From NCBI GenBank assembly GCA_027625915.1, contig JANTQA010000023.1:16492001-16556000 (forward strand): a stretch of DNA of 64,000 bases, given 5' to 3'. A model generated the notes under the pieces. That model was not told the origin of the DNA, did no database searches, and was given only the letters and a program-made list of their open reading frames with translations. Both the position numbers and the translations under genes were made by a program. Source of the DNA: Anaeramoeba flamelloides. Taxonomy: Eukaryota > Metamonada > Anaeramoebidae. Shown piece by piece: positions 31,743 to 42,753 of the stretch (the stretch's first letter is position 1; every line of letters begins with the position of its first letter).

Positions 31743-34700
31743 TTAATTGACCATTTCATCATCAGAAAGTGTTGGAATAAGTAATTCATCTCCAAAACTC
31801 TCATCTTTTTTTTTACTGAATTTCTTTTTAATATTTTGAAAGACCATTTTTCTAATATCGTTTGGATAAATATAGAAAATAATTAAATCAAAAAATCCCT
31901 GTGTTGGTGTTATTATTGCTTGAAAAATATCTAACGCTTTATTTTCAATTTCATCCGAATTTATAATATTATGCATCCTTTTGATCGTAGCTGGTAAAAA
32001 AATAAGAAACAACACCAATGGGAAAATTGCCCATCGAATAATATAACGCTTATAATTCCAATCTGTTTGAAATAATTTTCTTTTTTTAAATAAAAATGAT
32101 ATTAACATCAAACTTGATATTAAACAAATAAATAAACCAAGCCAAAGAATTATATAAAAAAGTAGGTTCCACCAGCTTTCATATGTCCAGCACCTGTTTA
32201 AGATAAAATAAATTAAACAATTTTTAAAAAAAAAAAAAATGATAATTAATTGAATCCAATTAGAAATTTAATAATCAGGTATCTTAATTAATTGTTTAAT
32301 ATGATAATTTCGAAAGAAAAAAAAACACCAAAATAATCAAAAAATTTAATTAATTAACATTAAAAGACAAGTAATTTATTTTTAAAAAACAATTAAAAAA
32401 GTTTGTATTTTTTGATTAATAAAAATAAGAAAATTTATTTTCTTAATTTTTGGAATAGAGTCTATAATATTCATTTTTATATTTTATGATAAAAGCAAAA
32501 ACACAAAAATTATTATAAAAAAGGAATTCAATTTTTTTTTTGTAAATTTTCTTTATTAAACTCAATTCTAATAATAACTATTTAAATATCCAAAATTGTT
32601 ATTTGCCATAAATCGATTGTTAGTAATCATTCGATTTGTTTATTTGGAAGGTATTGCTTTAAAAAAGATACCAAAGTTTTTGATCTCTAATTTATATGAT
32701 ATTTTTAGGTGTGGAAATTGGTATTTTTTCTTCCTTTTGGATCATAAAAACCGTTTTATCCTTTGACGTTTAATCTTGATAAAATTTCAAATCGAAGGAA
32801 AAACTTTATAACAATATTTTGCCATTGAAAAATAGTTGGGATCCTTGCTGTTTTGTCAATTTTTTTATTGAAATTTTCAAAACTCGTTTTCTTTAAAAAA
32901 GGTTTTTAATTTTTTTTACATTTATTCGAAATATTTTGATGAATATATTTTGAAATAAATACCAGAGATGCCGATTCAATCAGTATTAATATATTCATCT
33001 ATATTTTATATTTAAAAGTTTATAAATAAAAATACTTGCAAAAAAAATGATTTTTTATTAAATATAAAAAAAAATAAATTCACACTTTTTTGTAAACACC
33101 TTATAATTTAAAACTTTTCCCTTTTCATTCAATACTGTTACTAAAGATTTGAAAACCATTAATAACCAAATTAAGTTGAATATCGGTTAAATTTTCAAAA
33201 TAAACTCTTTTTCAAATAAAAGGACACATAAAATTTCAAGAATTATTCATAATTGAATCAAATTAATTTAGTATCATTCTAAAATATAAGAAACTCTTTA
33301 AAAACATAAAAAAAACACTCAACTGAATATCTAAGAATCATAATCAAATAATAAAAATAAAAATTAAATATTTTAAAAATTGATGTGCACTTTTATTTGA
33401 AAGGAGAAATCTTGTTTTGTAAATTGTAGGGAAAAAAATTTATCAAATCAATAAAAACAGTTGAACAAGGCGAATTGGGGAAATGTTCTTTACATTTTAT
33501 TGATAACTCTTTACACAGGTCAAACTTTTACTCTTTATGGTGCATTTTCAATATAAACCCTTAATTCATCTGGGTATTTTGTTGGGTTTGTTTTTTTCTT
33601 TATTTTCTTTTTTCTTTGTTTCATACGTCAATCCAATAATGGGTTTTCTTAATTCCTATATTTAGCTCATTTGAAATCAAACTTAAACGGTTTCCAGTTT
33701 TCATACTGGTAGATTATTTCAAAATTGATTCCTTATCATTTTTTTTTTTTTTTTTTCATTTTCCAAATGTTCAATATCCATAAATAAAAAAACAATAAAT
33801 AAAAAAAGTGAATAATTAAAATGAAAATCAACAATAAGTAATTATCTTATTAACAATCAAATTCGATAGTAATGATGATTTGAGAGGTAACCCTTTGTTT
33901 GAAAAAGAGTTTAATACGAGACACTCTACTAATTATAGAATTAGTAGATCAAACTCAAATGATTAAAAATCGAATAACTCTTTCACAAATATTTTTATGA
34001 GTTAACCTGAAACGACAGCTCTATGTGATACAAGCAGTTCTTATTAACGAAACAATCCTTTCAACAACATTTCAAAATAAACAAAAAAGAATATAATAGA
34101 CTTTACTTTGGAACCATATTCTTGTTTGGTCCGCTTTGCTTTGAATGTTGGCTTATATTTAACTTTTTGCAAAAATTAAAAAAAAAAAATACAAAATTCT
34201 TCTCTCAATTTGGCTTGTATGATCAGATCTTCTCTGTTTCTTTGAATGATAATTTATTATATAACCAAACCCATTCTATTCTAAAAACCTCTTTAAAATT
34301 GGTGCTTATGGTATCTATGAAAGAATAAAATCTAATAGGTGCTAAAAAGAGCAATTTTTTCGTTTTTTCTTGTAAATCGTTAATCTTAATTTTGATTATG
34401 AATATTGTTCTCATTATTTTTTTATCAAAACATATAATTGTTGTTCAATTCTGATTTTAATGGCCATTTTTTTTTTTTTTTTTTTGGCACAGTATAAGGT
34501 TTTTTACTCTTTGGTCTTCTTGTAAAAATGGTAATATATTTTCTAAACAAAAAAAAGAATTAAAAAAAATACTGTTAGCTTTTCCAGAATTCAAAGGAAT
34601 CGAGTCAAAATCTTTGTTTTTTCGCCATTCTTTTAAATTCTGGAAAAGTGCCTTTAGGTTTTCTTGGAATTTTCTGTTTTATAAGTTAAGTGTTCTAGGT

Positions 34701-37700
34701 TTTTTTGAGGTTTTCTATTTATTTGTGAAGTGTTCTAGGTTTTTTTGAGGTTTTCTATTTTATTTCGAAAATCTATTGATTTTCCAAATAAATAGAAAAC
34801 TCAAAAAAACCTAACGAAAATCTATTGATTTCAAAAATTAAAAAAAATCTAAAAAAAAAAAGCTGTTAGATTTTACATAATTTAAAAGAATTGAGGTAAA
34901 TCTTTGATTTTACTCTATTCTTTTGAATTATGAAAAGGCTATGCACCATATGCCACTTGACGGAGCTCTACGAAAAGCCCACGGCTTTTTCTGAAACAGA
35001 ATTTAATAAAGATCAATAAATTTTTTTATTTTTTTGAATTTTTTAATGTTTTATTTCTTTAATTCTTTGGTTAGAACATTATTCTATAATATGATCCACT
35101 TTACTTTTCATTTAAAAATCAATTTGTTTGGATAAAGAAATGATTTTTGCCTTAGATTTCATCTGGTGATTTGAATTTTCAATAGGAAAATATTTTCACT
35201 TCAAAGGTTTTTTTTGGACTCAAAGAGATTTCAAGTATTAGATTGAAATTTGTGAACTCTATTTTTATTCGTTTGATTCTTTTTTATGATATACCTTGAT
35301 GTACCTTTTGCACCTGTAATTTTTCAATGGAAGGAATAATTTCGGCATTGAAAAATTGTGAGCTGAAATTTTTCTCCGAAACAAGTACCATCTAAAATAA
35401 ACCCATTACGAGGGATGTATGGGTCAAAAAATTGTTGAATTATACACTTTATCTCTTGAGATCAAGAAGAACTCTAAAATTTCCCCATTTTGGAATTAGA
35501 TCATTTTGCCATATCAGATTCCTAATTGTCAGTTGGCACTAAGAACCACAACCAAAAAATTCTTCTTCAAAGTCAAGTATTATCTAGTTTCCTCTTAAAA
35601 ACCTTTATAAAAAAATCAAGTCTTATCGATAATGGTTGGGTTGTGAAAAACACTACCAACTGGAAATGGAGAATTTGATCATTTAAGATTTCCAATGTCC
35701 AGATATTTTGAAATTTTAATAGTTCTTCTGGATCTCAGAGATAAAGGGCATAATTCAATAATTTTTTGACCCCACACATCGCTCATAATATCCATTTATT
35801 TTAGATTGTCCTTAAGGGAGTAGCTACACCATAAGGCATGATAAAAATTTGAGAGAGATGAGATAAGAACATTTTATTTTAGTGGCGTGTGATCGTAGAT
35901 TCTCTAAAAATTTTTTTAAAAAAATTATTTGATATTTTTTTTTTAGTAATGTTCAACAATTAAAAAAAAGAGATTATATAGATAAAATAGTTTTTTTTTT
36001 TTTTTATTTTTTTATTAAAATAAACTTAATTCCATTAATTTGGGCACAGTTTAAACAGTTGGAAATATAACAATAACATGATTTACGTCCAATTGGAAAT
36101 TAATTTTAATTCAACAAACCATATCATTTTTTTGTCTTTTTTGTTTTTGTTTTCATTTTCTATTTCTGAAGTTACTTAATCTGTTTCGTTAGATCTGAAA
36201 ATTTTTTTATAGATGGTTGATAGATGGTTACAGTTGAGTTTCTTAAATTGAAAAACCCACATACAACCGGTGCATGGTATCTTATCATTTGATCGATCAA
36301 CCATTGTTGGTGTAATTTCAACAAATCAACCAATATATTTTTTGTTCAAACTCTTTCATTTCAGCTCGTTTCCTTATTTTGGACAAACTTGTTTTGATTT
36401 TTTATTTTATATTGTTTTCTTATATTTGGATGAAAATGATTACTTAAAAAACCATTAATGCTATATAACTTAAATGTGGTTTTATATTAGGTTTGGAAAA
36501 ATATCATAAATAGAGTTTTTGTTTCCCTATTTTTGATTTTAGATGTGTCCAAATTTTTGGAATGGGGTTTAGTTTTTTTTTTTGGGAGAAGATAATTTCA
36601 GATTCTTTGAATAAAACTTATGACTATTTTGTGGTTTAAACTTTGATAACATATAATTATATTCACTTCTCCAATTCCACTAAACCCAACTATTTAAAAT
36701 CCTAAAAAGTTATAATTTGACTTAATGATTCTAATTTTGGAATCCTTCTAGCTATTTAAGTCCCATTTATGTTTTCTTTTATGATTCTCTCAATTGTAAT
36801 GTTGTTGTTCTTTTTAAACAAAATCCATTAATCCCAAATGCCACTAATAAAAAAATATTTCTAATTGCTTTATGTTGCCAGGATTAAAAAAATCTCAAAA
36901 ATGATGAAAATTGAAAAAATGTTGAAATTAAATGCCACAATAGAATGTTGAGATAAGGATAAAAGATAAGTTATTCAACATTCAAAACACTATTTTAAGC
37001 AATTCAACTCAACATTCTATTGTGGCAATTTCTTTGAGACTTTGAAAAAAAAATTTAAAAAATCTTATGAATGAAGTACTTTAAATAATAAAAATCAATG
37101 AGGTACACCCAAAGTAAAAAATGTTTTTTAACTGATCCCAATCAAAATTGCAAAAAAGTGAAAAATTTTTCTTTACCGTGGCTACTCCCTTAAATTTCAA
37201 ATCAAAGTAATAAAATTAGGCACTCAAAAGGGTAAAAAAAGTAGTTAACACCTTAATTAACCAGATCAATACTAGTTCAAAACAACTAACTTTATACCCA
37301 ATCAAATGGATTCCATAAATTAGATAAAAAGGCATTTATTCGTTTAGTATTAAAGTTTTTACATAATTTTTCTTTTTGAATTGAGTAAGGGTTTGGTTTC
37401 TTATTTTGTTGAGCGTATGGGGCATAATTTCTTGTTCTTCCAAAAAGATGAAAAATAGAAAAAAAAAAAAAGTGCTTCTTTCGAAATAGACATTTGAAAA
37501 TAAATTATTCACTTTCTAACCCATAAATTCTTTTAACCAAAAAGGAAATAGCAAAAAAGAAAAAAAAGAAAATAAAATGAGAAAAATTATTACCAATTTG
37601 TATTTCCAGAAGGACCAGGTTCGGTAAATTTTAAAATTGTGATCAGAATTGTAAAGCAAATTAAGAAAGTGAGGGTTATACCAGCTGGCATCACAACTTT

Positions 37701-38012
37701 ATTTAAAATTGTTTTTTTGATCTGAAATACAACTTCAAGAAGGATATACACAGTAATTGTCGCAGAAAATAACACAGACATAGAGACAGAGAATGCAAGT
37801 ACACAGATTTGGAAAGTACAAAGGGTTCCTTTTGATGTTACAGGAACCATGAAAAAAAATGCGGCGAAGCAATCTAAAATGGATAAAAAATTTACATAGT
37901 TCTTGAGATAAAAGTTTTGTCTGGAAATAAAAAAGGAGAAAGTTATCATAATTATTGCACCAAAGAATCCTAAAAGTGATCCAATTGTTGCCGGAATTAA
38001 TTCTGTTTTCAT
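31743..38012 (-). CDS. seven-helix G-protein-coupled receptor, cAMP-receptor-like, two exons
   Basis: Exon 1 is 38012-37594 and exon 2 is 32193-31743, giving 289 residues. The join is phase 2: exon 1 ends TG before GTAATAAT, exon 2 starts G after TTAAACAG, restoring Trp in GPSGNTN-W-CWTYESWW. Seven hydrophobic segments follow in order: residues 7-30, 41-60, 67-98, 105-129 (exon 1), then about 150-175, 190-216 and 228-253 (exon 2). Cys at the start of helix 3 (LCTFQIC) and Cys in the second outer loop (CWTYESWW) can make the conserved disulfide. The short loops and the CW loop resemble the Dictyostelium cAMP-receptor/cAMP-receptor-like (class E) and Frizzled/secretin-like amoebal receptors. 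A basic, acidic-ended tail follows (KKKFSKKKDESFGDE). Ligand and G protein are unknown. The intron of 5400 bases is exceptional here. Confidence 0.85.
34500..34990. repeat. dispersed hairpin-rich repeat, family C copy 2
   Basis: It is built of short stems: CTTTTCCAGAATTC/GAATTCTGGAAAAG-type, two tandem copies of GTGTTCTAGGTTTTTTTGAG, AAAATCTATTGATTTTCC, and CTCAAAAAAACCTAACG as the complement of the second stem. 34860-34945 forms another stem (TTACATAATTTAAAAGAAT against ATTCTTTTGAATTATG). It closes with a G/C-richer stretch near 34955-34990. The same words occur at 44.36-44.64 kb, and the last stem also at 40.53-40.60 kb. Confidence 0.6.
35384..35813. repeat. large imperfect palindrome, arms about 180 bases
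   Basis: The left arm (35384-35563) contains ATCTAAAATAAACCCATTAC and GGTCAAAAAATTGTTGAAT, ending in CAGTTGGCAC. The right arm (35634-35813) is its reverse complement with scattered changes (ATTCAATAATTTTTTGACC, TTATTTTAGATTGTCC). A loop of about 70 bases separates them. It abuts the left end of the family F element. Confidence 0.75.
36023..36569 (-). mobile_element. Tc1-like non-autonomous element, family B copy 1
   Basis: The left end AACTTAATTCCATTAATTTGGG and right end TGTCCAAATTTTTGGAATGGGGTT pair as inverted repeats, with TA at 36021-36022 and 36570-36571. The inside aligns with 39549-40075 (shared TTTTTTGTCTTTTTTGTTT, TTAGATCTGAAAATTTTTTT, GATCGATCAAC words). The minus strand carries a short NLRNSTVTIYQ piece like a transposase helix-turn-helix; the frame is broken. 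Confidence 0.75.
36926..37033. repeat. short hairpin element
   Basis: Arms AATGCCACAATAGAATGTTGA and TCAACATTCTATTGTGGCAATT are almost perfect complements of about 22 bases around a loop of about 60. It lies inside the family F element. Confidence 0.75.
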
Positions 38013-39548
38013 TTTTGTTTTTTCTTTTTCTTTTTGTTTCTTTTTTGAGTTATTTTTTATTTTTTGTTTTCTGTTTGTTGATTGGGTTTAAGATTTTCTT
38101 TACAACTCTTGTTTTTCGAAGTTTGAAGTTGAATTTGTTTTCTTTTGTTTTTTGTCGTAAAGGCTCGGAAAACAAAGTAAATTGTTCGACAAATTGCAAA
38201 AAGAAAAAATGAATTGAAAAATATTTTTTTGAAAAAAAACTTGCCTTATTATCCACATATAAAATAGTAAGTTAACAAGACTACTACTGAAATAGTATTA
38301 ACCAATACCACCCAAATATTAAAACATTTTGTAAGAGCAAACAAAGTCCTAAAAATTATTCCAAATATTCTATGATTTTTGGAAGGGTATTTGGAGAAAA
38401 AATGTTAAGATTCTTTTTTCGTTCAAAAGCTAGGTTTAAAATCCCAACACTGAAATCAAAAAAAATGATAAACCAACAATGGAAATTTCTAATATTTAGT
38501 TATAAAGCTAATAAGGTTTAAATAGACTTAAAATTAAAGTATGTTGTAAAATAGAAATAAATTATATGTGTGCACTATGGCTCAAATAGCTCTAAAAAAT
38601 TTTAATTTACTCTTATTGCACAATAAAATATCAGATTTTTACTAATGTATCTCTATTAAAAATCTATAATTTTGGAAATCCTTTTTTTTATTATTTTTCA
38701 AATCTCAAAAAAGAAACCTAAATAATATGATATATTTAATAATCAAAATTTATCACTTTGAAAAAATAATTAATTATTTTATTTTTTGATTTCAATATTT
38801 ACTCGATATTTATTAACATAAAAAAACCAAAAACTGATTATTTTTATTTCCTTTTTATAGAGCTAGGTTAACACCAATATACTACCAATATATGAAAATA
38901 ATAAGTAAAATAATCTCCACATTAATAACTGAATTTTTTCAAATAAATGTTTGAAAATTTTTTTTTAATTTTTCATTTTCAATTTTTTTTACTTTAAGTT
39001 TGTATAAAGTATTTTAATAGATAAATTTTAAATTTATAAAAACAAGTCGAAATTAAAAATATAATTAGTATAAAACGGTTTTAAAAGTGGAAATCTAAGA
39101 TTTAAAAAAAATAAATTTGAACTAAAAATTTTTTTATTTTTTTTTGATTTTATTAATATGTAATAATATACTTCAAGCGATCTTTTTCAAAACTAATCTG
39201 CATTTGATACAAATTTACGAAAGATATTTTTTGACTTTGAAGATTTGATATTTGTGAATTAGCTTTATTTTTGTCTCAAAATGCAGATTTTTTTCTGAAA
39301 TTGTTGGGTTTTTTATTAATACAGAGATCTTTTTTAATTGACCAGATCAACTTTTTGATTACTATTTTGCCAATTGATTTTTAGAGACTTTTGAACCATC
39401 GAAAACTAAAATGATTTTACCTTTTAATAGTAATATATTTTTATTTTTAGATTCTTTGCGATAAACAGTTAAGCCTTTAGGGGTGTGGAATTACGATAAA
39501 TTTGGAAAATATTAGATTGATATTCTTTCAAAAGATATTTTGATTATA

Positions 39549-40075
39549 AACTACTTTCCAAAAATTTGGACACGGTTTAAACAGTGGAAAGAACATCATT
39601 ACTACACTTTAAATTCAATTTAGAAAGAATTTTGATTTTACAAACTATTTCCTTTTTTGTCTTTTTTGTTTTATTTTCATTTCCTTTTTTGCAGTTACGT
39701 AATCTGTTTAGTTAGATCTGAAAATTTTTTTTCAATGGTCGGTAGAAAGTTAGTGTTGAGTTTGTTAAATTGAAAAATAACATACAATTGATAGATGATA
39801 TCTTAACATTTGATCGATCAACAATTATTGATGAAATTTCATAAAATTTACTAATACATTTTTTTTTCAGTTCGTTTCATTATTTTGGACACATAAATTT
39901 TTTTTTGAGTTTTATATTTTTTTCTTTTATTTAGATTAAAAGGATTACTTATTAAAACATTAATAATGGGTAACTTAAATGTGGTTTAATATTAGGTTTG
40001 GAAAAATACAATAAATTGAGGTTTTTTTTTTGCCTATTTTTGATTTTGGGTGTGTTCAAATTTTTGAACAGGGTT
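39549..40075 (-). mobile_element. Tc1-like non-autonomous element, family B copy 2
   Basis: The left end AACTACTTTCCAAAAATTTGGAC and right end GTTCAAATTTTTGAACAGGGTT are inverted repeats between TA at 39547-39548 and 40076-40077. The body aligns along its length with 36023-36569, 20 bases shorter. Confidence 0.75.
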
Positions 40076-41554
40076 TATATACGTTCAATATCAATAATTA
40101 TTTTTTTAAGGGTTTTTATAAAATTTGTAATTATTTCAGTACATATCAAACATTTTAACTGAGATTACAAAAGTTTCCTCAAAATATTTTATCAAAAAAA
40201 AAAAATAAAAATTTGTCAATTTTTCACTTTTTGATAACTTTACTTATGATAAACACTATTGGTTAATAAGAGATATGGGATCAAAAATTATTCGGAAGTT
40301 ATTTAACAATTAATGTTGATAAACTCAATTTTCAGTTCTTATTTTTTTAAATTTAATAGTTAAAATTAAAGTTTGAAAAAATTTCATTTTCAAAGTTAAG
40401 AGTTTATTATTATCATTTTGAAAGTATTTTAAATTTAATAAAAATTTTCCAAATAGAAAATCCATTATTTTGACTATTAAATTATAATTTAATGTTCTAA
40501 AATTAAAAAAAAAATTAAAATTAGATTTTTCAGAATTAAACAGAATTGAGTAAAATCAAAGATTTTTCTCGATTATTTTGAATTATGGAAAATCTATGCA
40601 CTCTACGGCAATTGATAGTACCAACTGTTTATTTATATTGTTATTATACCTAATAATTTTTAAATATTTCTGAGGTTTCCAAAAACACACTTATTTGTGG
40701 ATCGAATTGTAAAATAATAATAATATAAATTTAATCTTAATCTTATGATCAATTGAAACAAAATCAGTTATAAATGTTTCAAAATACCATCATTAAACAA
40801 ATTCTAAAAAGCAACAACAACAAAAAAAAAATACATTGATAATTTCTATCAAACAATACCAATAATAAAAATAGAAACACTTATTAAACAAAAAAAATAT
40901 ATTTATAAGTTTTCCAATAGATTGGAAATTCTATCCCTTTTCAATATATTTTTAAAAAAATTTCTATATCAAAAAGAAAAAAATAATCAAAAATTTTCAC
41001 CCTGAAGAAATATCAAAAAAAAAAAATATGTTTCAAAAATTTTAATCTCTTTTTTTTATACAATGTCATACTTACAAATAAATTTACTGGTTATTTGATA
41101 CCGATAAAGGATTATTGCTAATAATTTTGCTTATTTATATAGTATCATATGGATATATTTTATTTAGAATATTTAATAGAAATTATCCCTACTTTTTTAG
41201 GAGTTAATGTGAAAAAAAAATAAACAGTATCATCATACCAATAGAAAGTATCATGCTTTTCTTCATTCATAGTAGATTTAAAATTCTAAAACATAACCAA
41301 AATAAATTCCAGTATTTATAATTTTGTTAATTGTAAGAAAATTTTACACTTATTAAAATTCTTTATTTTTATTTTTGAATTTAAGAGATATATTTGAAAA
41401 GGAAAAAAAAAGGAATTATTCAAATTTTATTCCTTTTTTGGTCGATAAAATATTTACCAATAACGATTCAATTAGAATCTTTGAATAACATTAAGAAGAA
41501 ATGATAATATTCAAAACCGGGATTTAACAATTTTGAATAAAGTAAAAAAACTTA

Positions 41555-41750
41555 CAGTCAGTTTCACTTTTAAGGCACAAACTTTCAACGAAATTTAAGG
41601 CACAAAAAAATCTCAAATTAAGGAACAAAATTGGGAATTTTTTTTTTTACAATTTATTTTTACTAGAATTTGAATTTTGTGCTTTAATTTGAGATTTTTT
41701 TTGTGCATTGAATTTCTTTGAAAGTTATGCCTTAAAAGTGAAATTGACTG
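41555..41750. repeat. palindromic MITE, family A copy 5
   Basis: The left end CAGTCAGTTTCAC and right end GTGAAATTGACTG lie between TA (41553-41554 and 41751-41752). The left arm keeps the AAGGCACAAA motifs well; the right arm has several changes. Confidence 0.9.
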
Positions 41751-42753
41751 TATTATTGGACAAGAACTTGCAATTCTTCGTTAGTTATAGTGTTGATTTT
41801 TTTTTTTTTTTTTTGACATAATTATGAGTTTTATAAAATTTATTTTCTTTTTTGTAACAATCTCCAAAATGCCATGTTCCATAAAAATATTTTGAATATG
41901 TTTTGGTTGAGAGCTTATATTTGCCAATAAATTCAAAGAACATGATCACAAATTTCTTAAATAATATACAGATTAATTATTTTCAGACACCGTCAAAATT
42001 GGTAAGATGAAAAGTAACACCTAAAGAGGAACAAAGATACTGGAAAGTAAAAAATGTAAAAAAATGTCTCATAATTATAGATATTTTTTAAGGTATCTAA
42101 AATAATAGTTTCGCTTACATTGATCCCTGAAAAAAGTTTATATTTGAATATCTTTATTTGGCAAAAAAAAAATTTCCTAAAATAAGACTTTTGATTACAA
42201 AAAAAATTAAATCCTTCAGGCTTTGTGTATTAAAGTTTCAATAAAAAACAAAAGAGATAGTTTCTCTAATTTGGGTGTGTTGGTTGTGTTCTTTTGAATG
42301 AAGATTTTCCCATTATTTGATATAAACCTTCAAAAAATCGAGAAATTATATTCACAATAGATTTTCTTAAGTTTTAAAAGAATATAAAAGCAAACTAGAT
42401 GAAACTTGATCAACGTTAAATTATTATCAAAACACCAAAACATGATCAAAGTATCACAGTGTCATTTTTATACTTTAACGAACTCAATTGTTTAATTCCA
42501 TTTGTTCAGTTCATCAATTTAGTACTGAAAAGTTTACTTTCAAATTATTTTTAATAAAAAAATATACACTAAAGAATTAAGGAAAACTCTTCAAATCAAC
42601 TACTATCAAGAATTCAATTTCTCTGATGGAGTTCACCAAAAAAAATATGTAACTTATTCAAATAATGACTTTTTTAGAGTTAATTTTCCCTAAATTTTAG
42701 TTTCTGATTATTTTTTTAAGTTTTCTACCAATTGATACTTTTTTTCTCTTTTT

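Larger units (their letters stand above)
35815..37190. mobile_element. TA-flanked inverted-repeat element, family F copy 1, 1376 bp
   Basis: The left end is AGGGAGTAGCTAC and the right end GTGGCTACTCCCT, inside TA at 35813-35814 and 37191-37192. It contains the family B element (36023-36569) and a hairpin (36926-37033), so it received two later insertions. No transposase is readable. A second copy with the same ends lies at 55606-56722. Confidence 0.7.
32194..37593 (-). other. 5.4 kb intron of the GPCR gene, carrying several mobile elements
   Basis: The donor (GTAATAAT, at 37593) and acceptor (TTAAACAG, ending 32194) restore a continuous protein. The intron holds a family F element (35815-37190) with a family B element nested in it, a large palindrome (35384-35813), a family C repeat (34500-34990) and a hairpin (36926-37033). 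From 32.2 to 34.4 kb it is plain A/T-rich DNA. Open frames such as 34122-34328 and 36270-36458 are chance or inside repeats. A further small exon cannot be ruled out but is not needed by the protein. Confidence 0.75.
38013..42753. other. intergenic region, 4.7 kb, between divergent genes
   Basis: The GPCR (minus) and the sorting nexin (plus) diverge from this space, so both promoters should lie here. It holds the inverted relative of 4.74-5.03 kb (38570-38860), family B copy 2 (39549-40075), a stem shared with family C (40530-40605) and family A copy (41555-41750). No other gene was seen, and no core promoter element stands out in the A/T-rich background. Confidence 0.55.
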
